A DNA stretch of 64,000 nucleotides from Colocasia esculenta (GCA_014218235.1 CM024760.1:9900049-9964048), one strand, 5' to 3'. Counted from the stretch's first letter, positions 23,401 through 37,606 are shown. The notes: a model not told the origin generated them from the letters alone. Numbers and translations are program-made.

Positions 23401-24753
23401 CTGAGGGAAAGACGACAGTGGGACAACGACTTCCCAGAGTTTGTGACAAATAAGGGCAATTCCACCTGGTATCGCGTCGGCGGGATCCATCGCGATATCA
23501 GTGGGGTCGCGCAAGCTGATGGCGTCGCGTCAAGAACGCGGCAGCATAAGCCGCTGCGATTACACTCCGGATCAGGCCAGACTGGCCAGTCCCCTTGTCG
23601 CGCCCGACCGCCCCGTCGCGACTTGAATCGCGACGGGTAAGTCCACCGCGTTTTCAAGAACCCGACCAGAATCGAAAAATTGTGTATATGCCCTGTTGTT
23701 TAAGCTTTATACCCCTTAATTAGTCATGATTAACCCATGTTATAGTTAATTCGACTTAGTACGTTAATAAATGGCATTAACGTTATAAATTTAATTATTT
23801 AAAATGTCATTTGCACGACTTGTCATATCCTCATGATTTCTTTACACTTACACACACATAACATTATTAAATATCATTTGACCGTGATAATTATGCAATA
23901 ATATATTCGGTAAATTAGTGAAATAAATGACTAAATTATCATATTTTATTAAATACATTTGTCTTCGTTTTATATGCGCATTTTAAATACCGTTATCGTT
24001 TTCCCTCGGCTTCGAGCACTCGAGGCACGACGGATCCGTTTTCTACATTTTCTCTTGACTTGGACCACCTCTCCACCGGGAATACTCTCGACTGGACTAA
24101 GGACTCTTTGTCAAGACCTCCGTAAGTCTTCTTGGCTTTGGCGCACGTCCTTAGTCAACGAGCAGGTTGTACCCCAAATCCCAATACACATTAGGGATCA
24201 GTACGATCCATGGCTTAGTGTTTTTTCCTTCTCGTCTCGGGATCACTTCGAACCATTTGGTCGTGTTCACGACACGACTAAGTGGGCGGTTGTGACTTCT
24301 ATCAGACTGCCGGCACCCGACCTGGTGCTGTGCAACCGTCACTATCAAAATTTCACATTGTTTTACGGAATCGTCCCTATCTCACCTGTTCTCTATATTC
24401 TCTCATCTGTTCACATTCTCTCTACACTCTCATCTATCTCGTCTAGTACTCTCTTATCTCTTCTTGGTACTCTATTGGCCATTCGTGTGATTGTCTAAGA
24501 TAAAAGAAATGGCTAATGCCAGCGTAATAGGGCCCGATCAGATCCTGGGAGGAGCGCCTGAAAAGTGCCAATGCCCATGGGAGTTAAATGATCAAGGATG
24601 TGTTACGGCATGCATCCAGTGCCAGTTTACTATCTAGATTAATCTTGGCAATCAAAGTACTATATATACAAGTGCAAGCGTGATCGTTACTAGTGCACCG
24701 TTGTGCAAATTACATGATATAACGTTACATGGCCATTCTATTGTCGTTCTTGT
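20431..24753. other. Long non-coding stretch with hairpins; origin unknown
   Basis: 21070-21580 is pyrimidine-rich on the + strand, and the open frames there follow composition. A perfect hairpin CCGTTAATATCAA / TTGATATTAACGG (22496-22527, 6-base loop) sits among recurring GCCGTTAAC motifs (about 21800, 21910, 22570). CTCTCTCTAGA-AAG-TCTAGAGAGAG near 20799-20822 is another palindrome. 23200-24350 is mixed in composition and may be part of an old LTR element without coding capacity, but no LTR pair could be shown. No gene is supported. Confidence 0.4.
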
Positions 24754-24860
24754 TGTATTATTTTCCCTGTGCCAGTTGCTACTGTGCTCTCGTTATCGTG
24801 ACATGCTGTATTATTTTCTCTGTGCCAGTTGCTACTGTGCTCTCGTTATCGTGACATGCT
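24754..24860. repeat. 53-bp tandem duplication
   Basis: Two near-identical 53-base units start TGTATTATTTTCYCTGTGCC at 24754 and 24807. They differ at one position by eye. Non-coding context. Confidence 0.9.
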
Positions 24861-25299
24861 CTACATAACTTTACTCTCTAGTTAGCCTGCCATTAAAACA
24901 TTAACTATTTAAAGCATGTTTGTGTTCATAAGATATTAAGTCCTACTGTACGTTATTCGCTCATCCTGCGTATTTATTTTATGTGTTTTAGGTGAGTCGG
25001 ATCATGACCACACTCACGAGAATGAGACTAATGAGGAGACTCAGGAGGGACCACTTCAACAACCAGTGCTATCTAGTAGTAGTCTGTTAGCATAGTTATG
25101 AGTTAGTGAGTCAATTAGTCGTTATGCAATAGTTTGATTTTGAATAAAATACTCTGGGCCAAAGTTTTGGCTCTGATACGTTGATGTATTAGTTAGTTTA
25201 TGGAGATGATGAGTTATTAGTGAATGTAATGGAGATTGTTCGATTATTTGTGAAATTAGAGTTTAATTGGTGTTATCCAATTGTGCAATAGTTTGTTAT

Positions 25300-25989
25300 T
25301 TATTTCTTGCTCTGTACTATTTAATAACTGTAATCCCGCTCCGATATTCTGCGTCAAGACGTTACACACAGTACCTCTGTGATCGGTCTCAATCGACCTC
25401 TCGTTAGACATCTTCATTTGTGTGCTTCTGTGTAGCTATTGTTGTAGTACAATTTCTCTGCCACGAGAAGATTTTCGTTGGGTTATATCCAAGCGTTAGT
25501 TGGCTCATCTTGTTAATCTCTCGAAGACCTTAGTTTGGAGGTGTGGATATCCAGTAGAAGCTCGAGTCTTGAGGTTCATTAGCACATCTTACAGTCATGT
25601 GCTTTATCCGAGTTGTTCTTATGTTACTGCAAATATGAAGTGCAATTCTTCTCCACCAGAGCAGGCGCCAGCTTGATTTTGGAGTGGCTATCTCTTATAC
25701 TCCAATGGCAATGTTCGACTTTTAACTCTAGTATGGTGTGGATAGTCTTTTGTGCTAGGGGCTCATGTGTCTCAAGGGCTAGTTATGGTTTCCCCTTAAT
25801 TTCTACCATCTTATGTATGTTTGCTTGTGATGTTTGACTTCCTCTCCGGGAGTCTTTAATGTTTTGTTTCTTTCGTTGCATTTATGTCTGGTTTGGGAGC
25901 CTTCTCCCATATTATGTTATGTACTAATTTTATCTAATGAATGGGAGCTTGAAGCTCCTCCCCTTTGTCCAAAAAAAAAAAAAAAAAAA
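25300..25989 (+). mobile_element. Probable LINE 3' end with poly(A) tail
   Basis: The stretch ends in GAATGGGAGCTTGAAGCTCC then CTCCCCTTTGTCC and an A run at 25971-25989. A TAATGAATGGGAGC-like end before a poly(A) tail is the usual look of plant non-LTR retrotransposon 3' UTRs. The 5' border is a guess, no reverse transcriptase remains, and no target duplication was found, so this is a 5'-truncated copy at best. Confidence 0.5.
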
Positions 25990-28900
25990 GACAACTGCCG
26001 TGGCTCGTGTCCTGTTATGCTGTGTCATTACAGCTATGAACCTCTCTCCGGCTGAGATGAATCGACTTTGTTGTGCCATTGCAGTTATGGACTTTATCTC
26101 TTTTCATTGGGTACTAATAACACGTTTGTCAATAAGAAAAGCTAAAAGTATTTTTCTCTACGGAAAATCCACATTAATATGTATATGAAGAAACATTTAT
26201 TATTCCAGCTGGGTGATAAGTCACACACGAGTAGTCAAACAGTGCAGTGAATGGTCATTGCCCTTGATTACCAAGGATGACAAACCCATTGTTCGCGATA
26301 AATTAGTCCGAATCATATCCGTGTTTGAAAACAAAAGAATCGGCAGGATGTGACGCGTTTCCGAGAGTGAGGGAAAGGAAAACCCTGCACCTGTGATGTG
26401 TGCTATTTGTGCAGACTACCGCACTCGTCTGGATTTAATTATAAGTTTGGTGTGCTATGTGTGGAAAAAGGTGATCGGCTCTCTTCTCACAAGATCAACA
26501 AAGATATGGTGACTCCGACAGGGACAGCATCATTTGAGCTGCCCCTTGTTGAAAAAGCAGTGGCCATTGACTCTTCTAGTTTCGTCTCAGCGTGGAGTTT
26601 TCCATTTTATTCCTCTTTTCTTTCTTCTCTCTCCCCCTTTCTTCTTCTTCATCTTCTTCTTCTTCTTGCACTTTTGACTTTATGCCTTATCTCTTTCTTC
26701 CACTTTTTCTCCCAAGTAACATGCAGCCCAACATGTCTTCAGCCAGCCACCTAAATGACAATTGAAGCATATGATTAGTGAACTATATACATTGCAGATG
26801 CCTTCTTATTGCATGGGGTGCTAATTTGAATAAGAGGGCCGTGCTATTACACCAGCTCTGCTTCTACGTCAGCAGCAGCCGTGAAGCACACAACAGCGAC
26901 CATCTTAAACGCAGGCGTGGAGGGGCTATGTGGGTAGTGCAGGATCGCCGGCGAGGCAGGCTTGTCTGGGCTCGACTGCTGTTTTTGAAAAGAGAAGGGT
27001 AACTTTACGTCACCGTCACCCGGCTAGCCTCAGTAAGTAGCTTCCTCAAGTGTACCCTCCCCGTGACCACTGACCAGTGAGTCGTAGCTTAAGGTCGAGC
27101 GAGAGCTGGCCGCAACACTGTGCTGCCTTGGAACCCCACCCCTCCCGGCATGGAGCTAAACGAATTCGTACGAGTGACTATTGGAGGTTGGGGGGTGGAG
27201 GGGGCGCCAAGGCCTTTGATTGCTCTCCAGATGGCGTCACCGTCTGTGGGTAGTGGGTTGGCTCCTGGCTCGAGCCCCCTGCAGTAGGGCCTCCGCAAGG
27301 CAGCTTCCTATCGAAGTTTGGGATTATAAGTGCAGGCAGCTGGCCACTCCTTGGGCTGGGGCTCGGCAACTTATTAACGACGAAGACGTGAGCTGAGGAA
27401 CCAACAGGGGAGAAACACAGAGCTGCTCCCCGTGGTGCATGTGAGTTCTGGCGAGGCACAGTCAAAAAGTTCCTTGGGACGGGGCCAGTGTGCGCAGTGT
27501 AGTATTGGCGAGGCGAAGGAGGGGAGGGAGCCGAGGGACCCCTGTCTAGAAAGAGGAGGGACCCCGCCGTTCCAACCTCCAGAAAGCAGCCGGAAGAAGA
27601 GACAAAACATAATTAACAAACTTTTGTGAGACACTGCACAGCTCTCTCTCTCTCTCCCCCCCCCCTCCTCTCTCTCTCTCAAACACACAGACATATACAC
27701 TCACGCACCTTCCTTGCCCTCGCACCCCAACCCATCTTGCGAAGGGATCCCATCTGTGAGACAGGCTCCAATGGGGGGTGTGGGGGAACCAGCGAAACCA
27801 ACGTGGCCCACCCATCCCTCAGTCTTTGGGTCTCTGGGAACTGTGCCCTTCGTCGGGCCCAGCGGAATCCACCCCCGCTGCATGCCCATGCCTTGTTGCC
27901 TAGTTAATAAACACCCAGCCTTATGATCACATTCCTGCCTAGTTAAATAGCTGCTAATAACGCCATCCCACCAGTTGTTGGCGGCCTCCGAGCAGTGCTG
28001 TTAGCAGCGGGTGGCGACGTAATGCTAGTGCTTATCCCGACCGGATCCAGCCCGTCGCCTGGCACTCGTTTGGTGTCCACTGTTTATTAACAGCGCCAGA
28101 GCCAGCGCCAGCAGCATTGGGGCGACGCCATTCCAAGCGGGCCGGTGGCCGGAGGAGTGGATAGTAAGTAGATCGGCCCGGGGGGGGAGGGGGGTTGTGG
28201 CCCTTGTGGGGAGCGCGAGTGTGGGGCTCGGGGTGCTAGCTTTTGCTGCAGGGCAGTATTAAATATCTGCAGATTCAGAAGATCGGGGGGAAGTGGGCGA
28301 AGGGGGGAGAGGCTTGAGTTCGACGAGGCCCACGACGTATTATGATCTCGTGAACTCAAATGAATGTGCCTAGCTATATCAGATTGGTCAATACTGGACT
28401 TGTCTTCTCGGGTATTAATTCCCAACTAGTAACCCATCCGTACCCCTCATTTGCCCCCAGTGTCTACCTGCAACTAATAAAAAAAATAAAAAGAGCCAAA
28501 ATGGTGGGGGGGGGGCATGACCACCCCCACCATTAACGTGGGTCCTCCCCTGCCTGCAACTCGGTTGCAAAAGGGTTCACTTTAAGGTGCATATTTTCTT
28601 CATGAAAGATGTCATTACACAAGGCTCATGGGAGGTCATGTGGGGGAAACACGTTCGTATCCGAGATATGGCCGAGCCAGGGGAGGAGCGGGGCGAAGAA
28701 CGTGTGACCTCACAAATCAGAATGCGACGGCCGTTCCCCCCAAAGTGTGGATCCCAGAGTTCGCAGTGACCAGCTCAAGGTTGGGACCTCGCCGCAGAGC
28801 CGCCCCCCCCCCCCCCCCGCCCTGTGTGTGAACCATTGGACTGTAGTATGGTATAACCTGCCACGCCAACTGCAAGAATAAAAAGAGAAAACAAACAACT

Positions 28901-31900
28901 ACTACTCAGGGGAGCCAAAGACAGTGGGTGGAACAGGGCGTGGGGGAGGGGAGGAGATCAAGGAAAAGATGATATGCTAATGCTGGAGGGAAGACATCCA
29001 GGGAAGAAACGACCAAAAAACGCAGGAGGTGGGGAGGGGATAGCCGGCCTGACCCCCCCAAGCCCCAAGGAACAGTACAAAAAAAGAGGGGTCTGCATTA
29101 ACCACATACCTAACCATGGATCCACCCCGGCCCCAGACCTTTTACCTCTGTTAATGTGATCACGAATGTTAGCTCGGCCACTGTAAGCCGTAAGGTTGGT
29201 GCTGCAGTTCCAGCTCATATATATGCTTGCCCACACACACATGTACACACACACGCGGGCACTGACCCATATGGGAACGAAGTCACATGCATGCAGTGGG
29301 CAAAAGACCTTTGACTCCGTCTTCTGGTGACAGTGTGAGGCCCACTGGGGAACTGTTACCGCCCCGCAACACATTTTACTCATTTCTGACCAAGTTCGAA
29401 CACTTACTAGCATGGTGTGTCTCCCGTGGCCAAGGCAGGCATTCGGATCCTAATTATACGGCTGCAGGTGATCCTTCGTCCGACTCCGATATATGGTGGG
29501 ATGGGTCCTTTTCTGCAGACCGGGTCCGACGCAGGGACCTGCACCCCCCCCCTCCAGACCCGGTTCCTTGATTTCGGGCATACCTGTTAAGCGACAACGG
29601 ATTGGATGGGATTCGGTAGCCGGTTCAATATTAAAAAAATGCCAGTTCTGTATGGGGCTAAATTCGATGTCTAACCAGTTCTCTGTGGAGCTAAATCAGT
29701 GGAGGTTCGTTTGCATATTGTTATACCTATCGGCTTTGAGAAGGATCCACACCCAACCACCAGATGACAGATGGCTCCTGCCTGACGTATGTCTCATGTT
29801 GAGGGCTCTTGCTCAACCAGGACTGTATACTTCCAGTTTAGTTTTGCTCAAGCTGCGGTGAAATGTGATTGCCCTTTTGGATCGTGCCCAATAAAATTTA
29901 TAGACTCAGCCCAATCAGGCTCTTAGAAGAATTAAAAAAAAAAAACAGAAAATGGGAGAGAGATTCAAAGAGCTTAGGCATCGCTTAGAAATGCGGTGGG
30001 TTAGATTTTGGGGTGTAAAATCTCTTACAAATCATTTTTATTTTCAAACAATGTTAATTGTCTCGACTTACGTGTAAAAATAATTTTTATAAGAAAGAGA
30101 GAGATAGATAGAGGTGTTTTTCTCTCTCTTTACTGTTGAAAAGCAGGTAAGACTCTGTTTTGTGGATTCGGAAAATAGACGACGAAACTTATGGAATGGA
30201 TGATGAAACAAATGATTTTTTATACATAAAAAATTTTCTTCACCTATTTTACACCTTCTCGTCACTCGTGTTAGGAAATGTACGGACGACATGTATGGGT
30301 GACGAGGTGAAATCGCGTTTGTACGGCACTTTGACATGAAAAGCCGATCTTTTAAAAAATTAATTTTTCTCCCTCAATTTCAAACGACTCCTTAGTCTCA
30401 TATCCGATCTCCATTTTATTTTCCATTCTCTCAATTATCTTCAAAAAAAGGCTAACAAGTAAGAGACGGAGGACTCATATCTAGTTTTTCACTGTTTATC
30501 TTCTTTCTTTTTAAAATTTTTTTTTATTAAAATACTAATCTATTATATCATCTAATGGAGTTAGATCATTAACAACATTTTTTAAAAAAATTAAGAAATT
30601 CTTTTATCAATCTACTGCTGGTGGGAGGCCTCTTCTTGATACACCTGGAGTGTTAGTATTAAACTAAACCACTTCTTGGTGTATCTATCATTATTTTCCT
30701 TAGGATGAATTATATCATGAGTCTTGACTTGATTGTCAGAAGATCAGACTCGAAAATATTTTTTTCAGAGTTCAACTTTTTTTTATAGATTAGGTCAATT
30801 TTGATTATAATTGAATTCTTGTTCTCCCGAACCTTTTCTCAACATTCGAGCTACAACTTCGGATCTCCAAAGATTGACGTATCAAAACTAATATTTACAA
30901 ATGGTTTAGAGACGTTACAGCCAACAAAACAGATGCACATGAATCCTAAAACTAGCATCCTTTCATCAAAATGACCGAGTAATTATTAATCGTTAAACTC
31001 ACCTTTAAATCCTGAGCTCATTTGGTACGTGGATAGAGTGGGGATAGGACCCTCGTATCCCTAAACCACTTTGGTATAATTATTGTTCACTGGATTAAGG
31101 GGTGTTAAGGAGAATAAGGTTAAGAGATGCTATCCCAAAAAATGGGGATACAAACGGAGATACTGTATTCAATGGGGACCCCTGGAATATGCCAAACCCA
31201 CTTTTGTATCCCCATTTTCAGCTGTGCGCTTCGCCATTGTGTGTCAAGTTTGTGATGTGAAAAATGTGCATGGGGACATATTGCAGCGATGAACATAACT
31301 TATAACTTAACATGGATGACATAATAGACATTGTTTAAGGTAACTTTTGAACTGTCCTAGCTAGTGCTATTTTGTCTAACGTGGATAACATGTATTACAA
31401 CAAACATAAGGTTCCAATAAAACAAAACACAATCGAACGGGGTTTAAGAAGGGCAAAAGGTCCCAAAAATGCCTATATCCCCAGACATATCCATGTGTCA
31501 CCAAATAGAGAATAGATTTGAAAATGGAGATATATACTCGCTTGTATCAAACGTCAATAGAATAAAGAATAAAGATAATGTATATACTTATTCCCCCTTC
31601 TTCCCTATCCAAATACCAAACCTAGTCGAACATTCGTCTCAAGTTAGTGGATAAGGATTTATCATAAAATTTCAACACTCAACTTATACACAATAGGTAA
31701 AGGTTAATTTGAACTTTGAAAGAAATAGTCGGGAATCACTAGTTGCAAATTATTACGGATGTTGACGTACGTGCACAAAATATCACTTATTGCATATTGT
31801 TCAATCTCTCGTTCCACTTTCCTTGTAAAAGAGTCATTCCCAAACAGATTTATAAGGTGTTTATTTTTATTTTTTATTTTAAAAAAAAAAGAACAAATAC

Positions 31901-32420
31901 ATAGACATATTGGGTAAGTAATTTGTTATTTTAGAGAAAAAAAATCTACTCTATGTAAATCTCTCTCAAAATAAAAATAAATATAAAATAATTAAAAAAA
32001 ACACACCGCTCTTGACTGCCCTCCTCCCCCCCCCCCTTCTTGCAGGAACACCTCCCTCCCTCTTTCTCCTCGTTGAAAACCCTCATATTTTCTCTATCAA
32101 ATATATCAATATAAGTTTTAATAATTTTAACATCATTATCAAATAGATAAATTTATTTTTATAATTTTAAATTAAAAACTAAAGCAACATAATTCTTTAA
32201 ATAAAAAAATGAAAAAAAAAGTGTTACCAAACACGGCATTATACCTTGAGCGGTATCAAATGTCAAGTGCACCGTTCAACGTCCAAGTACTACGCAGCCC
32301 TTTTGATCCGGGCAACAACAATCAATACGTGTGCACTTTTATCTACTGTACATGATAAACAATTTTTAGCACCAGAAATCCCAAATGATCCCCAGACTTG
32401 TTAAAAGCAGTAGAGCTCCA

Positions 32421-32452
<32 letters not shown>

Positions 32453-33421
32453 GACATTTCTGTCCGATCACCAAGACAAGTAGCAAATTTCTATGAAACA
32501 CGGAAGCAGCTGTAACTTTGAACCGAGAGTCCATCCCTCCGTACAAAATGGGATGGGGACTGAAGACTAGAGCCATCTACTTGCTACCATCTATGCGCTA
32601 GAAAGTATAAGCCAATTGTTAAAAAGCAAAGTTGGACGCTACCGTTTTCTCTTGCGTCGAGACATTTTACTATTATGTCTCATCTGTACTGTGTCTACCC
32701 AACCCACCAGCACCTCCCTCGCTGCTGCCGACGTGAGACAAATGGGGCATCTTTCTGAAACGTCCACCTCCTCAAGAGTTCCGGTGAAACTTGGCCGTCC
32801 CTCTTCCTCTCGGATTAAAACCGCAACCCACCCACCCACCCGTATGTTCTCAGATAAGACATAATACCAAGTATTTTTTTTTCTAAGTAAAAGCTACCCA
32901 TCTGGCCTAACGCCCTGAGCCCACGACCTTTCTCTTCTTCCTCCTCTTTCCTCGGTGCGAACCCCGATCTGTCTTCTTGTTCGAACAGCAGATGCCCCGG
33001 CCCATGGGAGTACAATCAGATGAAACAGCGCGCGGACGGAGAGGCCAGGGTTGTCCATTCCGACAGGACACTCTTTCCTCTTCTTACTTCTCATTGGACC
33101 ATATTACGTACGTTACACCCCCTCGCAATATTATAGAAATTGGTTTATTTTGTTTACTGCCCGTCGTTGGTTTGGGCCTCAAGATGGCTGGAGACTGGAC
33201 TCGGCCCACATTTGTGGGCTTTTCTCTCATTGGACCACGTCCGACAGAGCTGTAGGTAGGTGGTAACTGGTTCATGAATGCATGCATGCACGACTCCTCG
33301 AACAGGGTTCCGGTACTCGTCACATCAGGTCGGGTTTCCTTTAGAGACCAATGAATGAAAATGTTATGAATCACCCGACAAAATGGGATGGGGTGGGCAT
33401 CCATATTGCAGGGTGAAGGGT
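25990..33421. other. Intergenic DNA without recognised gene
   Basis: I see simple repeats: CTT runs near 26640-26670, CT/C run 27635-27690, C16 at 28803-28818, G-rich tracts near 28180-28200 and 28505-28515, and CT repeats near 32429-32452. There is an 11-bp inverted repeat AATGGTGGGGG / CCCCCACCATT at 28500-28510 and 28524-28534. 30000-32300 is strongly AT-rich. ORFs longer than 100 codons here (for example 28958-29413 minus) have no family likeness. Confidence 0.45.
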
Positions 33422-33429
33422 CTCCCCGC

Positions 33430-34480
33430 TAGGGGTGTAAACGAGCCGATACGTCCGACGAGTAGTTCGAAACTCGACTCGATAAAAGTTCGGTCCGACT
33501 CGTTTATTTAATTAACGAACCAAGTTTGAATAAAAAAAAAAGCTCGATTCATAAACGAGCCGAGTCTGAACACATATGAGCTCGGCTCGATTATACTCGT
33601 GAACAGCTCGTTTAAGAGCTCGATTAAATACTCGTTAAGAGCTTGTCTAAGTACTCGCTAACACTTCGTTTAAATATTTCTTTAAATATAATAAGTATAT
33701 ATTGATATAAAATATTTATTTATTTTTATACAGTTATTATTACAATATAAAATATTTATGAGGGCTTAAATGTCATAGACTAAATCCACAGTGTATATAT
33801 ACAAATTATGTAAATGATGATATATACACAAATCATGTAAATAGGGGTATGAACATAAAATTTAGTGTTGTAAGGTCCCCCAGCATATCAAGCATCTTCT
33901 TTCTCCCGAGACCGACCTACGCAATAGGTGAGCCATCTGGTGGGGCCAAGGGGCGCGTTGTTGGCCATTGGCATCTCCGACGACCACTGGGGACCATCCG
34001 TCAGTGGTAGACGGTGCTCTCGGCGACCGCAATATAGTCACCGACGGTGCAGAAAAGAAGCTCTGGAGCACTGCCCCTACCTTTTCGCGCACCAACTCTA
34101 TCTCTTGCGGTGTCTATCTATTAATTTCATATTGTTTGTGATAAATTATGAATATATTTCAAACATTATATTAAAATAGTTAAATTAAGTAATTTATCAA
34201 AATTATTGAGATATGAGCTTGAAATAAAATAAATTTAGATCTTACGAACGATCAATTTTTTACTTGTAAATTGGATTGGATTTACTTATATATACGAACT
34301 CGCAAATTCAATTAAGCTCGTTAAAATATTCGTTAAGAGCTCGAGCTCGAAAATATTTAAATGAGCCGAGTTTGAACATGCATTTTCAATACTCGAGCTC
34401 GGCTCGAACTCGATTAAAAATTAACGAACAGAGTTTGAGCAGCATACTACTCGGCTCAACTCGGCTCGTTTACACCCCTA
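33430..34480. mobile_element. Non-autonomous hAT-type element, 1051 bp
   Basis: It has perfect 20-bp terminal inverted repeats, TAGGGGTGTAAACGAGCCGA at 33430-33449 and its complement at 34461-34480. An 8-bp target duplication CTCCCCGC lies at 33422-33429 and 34481-34488. Subterminal regions consist of GAGCTCG / CTCGTTAA-like repeats in facing orientation. The interior is AT-rich except 33870-34100, which is GC-rich and unlike the rest. No transposase is encoded, so it needs one from elsewhere. The intact ends and duplication suggest a fairly recent insertion. Confidence 0.95.
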
Positions 34481-34488
34481 CTCCCCGC

Positions 34489-36837
34489 CCTTAGAACACG
34501 GAAGTTGCAGGCTACCAATCGGACAAAGTTCCAAGACTCACAAGTCATAAGTTATAGAGGAGGGTTTCATCGTTAATTACTTGGGAATACTTTATATCGA
34601 ATTTGAGTGATTTTTTTTATTTATAATGAGATTAAGGTTTCTCTTTTGTAACACAAAAGCTATTGTCACATGAAAAAGGTAAATATATCATTGTTGCTAA
34701 AATATTATCATTTCGTAAATAGAGAACGTTGTAAATATATATAGTGTCCTGATAATGTGGTGTTTGCCCCTATCACTTTAACAATGGGTTTGATGAACCC
34801 ATAAAGTTCTTATGTTAAGCCACTCTAACACCCAGGTCTTATTCTCAAACTCTTAAAAATGATATAACAAGAACATTTGCATCAAAAAAAATTTTAAAGA
34901 AGTTTGGAACAATATTTACTTCTTTTGAGCTAAAGTTAATTGTCATGGCATATCTGCGACCTTTTCTATTTACCAATGATATATTTGACAAAATTTCAGC
35001 AAAAGATAACATATTTGTCATTTTCATGTAACAATGGTTTTTATGATTATAAAGAAAATTCTAATTTTAGAAATAAATAATGAATTATATGGTTATGAAG
35101 CAGGTGGCATCATTATTTTTTTAAGAAACCCTCGCCAGTTGCCATATGTATGAGTTGCCATCATCCCTTCTTGCTATCCTATTTGAAAGAATAACTCTAG
35201 TTTAGTGAGATAGGGTAAAATTGGTCTGGCCCATCCACCTCACCCATCAAAACAAATAGGACAAGGTTGGCCCATCATCTTGCTTTTCAACATTGACCCA
35301 TACAAAAGGATAGACATGGCTTAGCCCATCAGAGCTTTATCTCCTCGTCGTTTGGGTTCGTCATCTCCAGATGACCCGATACTAGCTAAAGGTGAGTCCT
35401 TGACCTCTTAAGCTACGTATGTCAATGCTCCCCTCTTTAGGGTATGAGGTGCTCACTTCTGGGTCTGTCCCTACCAATTTAAGGAACAACCCATCGGCCG
35501 CACTGCACGTGCTTGCAGCAGTAGGGAGTGGCTTTCCTTCTTGTTCAAGATGCCCATTCTCTATGTACAGAGTCTTGCCCATGTTGCAGAGAGGTGAACA
35601 ATGTCTGTAGAGCCTCATCCATGTTGCAAGAGCAACACACATTGACCTGTTGGCCCACTCTGATGACCACTCATGTATAGCACATGCCTGCCCATCCTCT
35701 AATTAGAGTGATTTTTTCTTCTTCTGAAAAGTGGATAGTATCATTGGTAATATAAAAAGAAAAAAGTGTGCATAAAAAGAATGAGGTAGAGATCTAAAAA
35801 GACTCCCCCAAAACAAAAGATGACAGATTTGGGCCTACTATGGGAGCAAAGAAAAGAAACCCTACACCCTCTTACAGTCTTACAAGATAGACCTATCAAA
35901 CTCAAAAATAAAGTCATTCCACGAATCGATTTACCGGACTGAATCAAATTCTCATGGGACAGTACAATAATGGGGTACCATATCGATCTAGTTTGGGTCA
36001 AAAAATCTAAAATTTAATTATAAACCCAAAAAATAAAGAAGAAGGGATAAACATTGTGGTGCCTCGATTCCAAAATAATCAAATCAGGAACTATATATAG
36101 ATAAACTATGTTGCATTCTCAAAAAGAGAACTAGTAGGCTGGCTAGGCCAAAAATCACCGGCCCACAACACCCACATAACACCCTAAAGCCCAAAGACGT
36201 CTCCATGGCCATACATTGGCCCAATCACTACACAAAATTCACCAAACTTGAATCCAAATGACCACAACGTTGCACAACCCCGCTACGATGTCTGCTTTTA
36301 CAATAGCAGTCTCCAAGCCACTTTTGAAAATTTTGCGATGTTGTATCTTGTCGTGACGTTTTTTTTTTCCCCTCCAATCCTTTCCATGTTGGCACAGACG
36401 ACGATATTGGAATCACGTTCATACCGTCACGATCGAGTGGAATCGACTTCTTCTAATTTTCACTTCTTCTGTGCCATTTCCAAACGCCGCCTAAATCAAA
36501 TTCAGGCCTTAAGAAATTGGGATATTACAAATAGTAACTATGTTGAACTGTCACAGGCTGTAAGGTCCTAGACGTACAATATGACAAAATTGTACTACAT
36601 TGGCTCGATGCAGTACGCCTAACAATATCTCTAACAACTCATACACGGACGAAAAGAAGGCAATGCATTAGTCGGACCTCTAGCACATGCTTAAAAGACA
36701 CTAGCTAGCAGCAGAAGGAAAAAAAAAAAAAGTGGAACATATAGCCCATATAGCAACGCAAGTAGGATAACCCACTTCAAAAGGAAGGATCCTCTCTCTC
36801 TCTCCCTCTCTAGTTTCCCTACATTCTAGCTAGCTTC
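34489..36837. other. Intergenic DNA without recognised gene
   Basis: AT-rich to about 35150, then mixed. Repeated TGGCCCATC-like words occur at 35220-35350. (CT)n at 36792-36810. No gene or element border could be supported, though the 5' part of the LTR of element C may begin in the last few hundred bases. Confidence 0.4.
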
Positions 36838-37606
36838 CTTGACTTGAACTTCGGAGGGTTCTCCATTGGGGTCACTCCCAAGGCTCCCCCTAATCTCTTG
36901 CCTTTGTTCACAAGTGCATGTAGTGTTTCTTTCATCAACAAATTGGAGATCATCTAGAAATCAGACAGTGTGAGATCATTGACCACTTTTTGACTTCTAC
37001 ACTCTTTTGGTGTCATTTGTGGGAATGATACAACAAGCCATGACACTACGAGGGAACTACTAGAATGTGGGCAACCATCATGGAGCCGTGGCCAATTTTC
37101 ATGCACCATCATGCAATGGGCAAGCTAGTGACGGCCAAGAGCCCAAGCCATAACCTCATGTGGCAGTCATAACAAAGGAGTTGGTTAATATGAGAAACAA
37201 GCTCTAGGCACTGGCTGAGGCCTACAAGCCTCCTCGATCAGAAGACCACATAGGAGTGTGTAGCTAGGCCTCCTTATGGAAGCTGTGTGAAGTTTGGCCT
37301 AGACATGCAACAAGAGCAAATCCCGTCTATCACCTTTATTGCACTGACTCTCACTAAGGAAGTCCCTTGCACTGCAACCTAAATATGGCGCCATTCCAAC
37401 TTTGACGTAGCGGCAACCTCGAGTGTGGGTTGTGCACCAGGTGGTTAGTCAATGGGCTATTAGTGAAGGTCTGAGGTTGTTATCTTAAGGACTAAATGTA
37501 AGAAGTCGAGGGTCTTTAGCTCTGAACTAGGATATATTGTTGTGTTCATTATGTGTGCTTACTTATTTTTTTTGCATGCTTATTCGATTAAGTTCTATTA
37601 ACTTTT
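36838..37606 (+). mobile_element. Gypsy element C: 5' LTR end, primer-binding site and gag leader, decayed
   Basis: GACTTGAACTTCGGAGGG at 36841 matches the U5 pattern of Tat-type LTRs (element B has GACTTAGGCATCGGAGGG). The LTR would end near 37001. A degenerate primer-binding site, TGGTGTCATTTGTGGGAA at 37008-37025, parallels TGGCGCCGTCTGTGGGAA in element B. The following 580 bases should be leader and gag but hold many stops. Element B is inserted at 37607. The integrase remnant at 48371 in the same orientation is likely the other side of this element. Confidence 0.65.

Noticed and set aside
28500..28820. G/C homopolymers as G-quadruplex regulators
   Set aside because: Homopolymers can form such structures, but no gene is nearby and C16/G-run lengths may be assembly uncertain.
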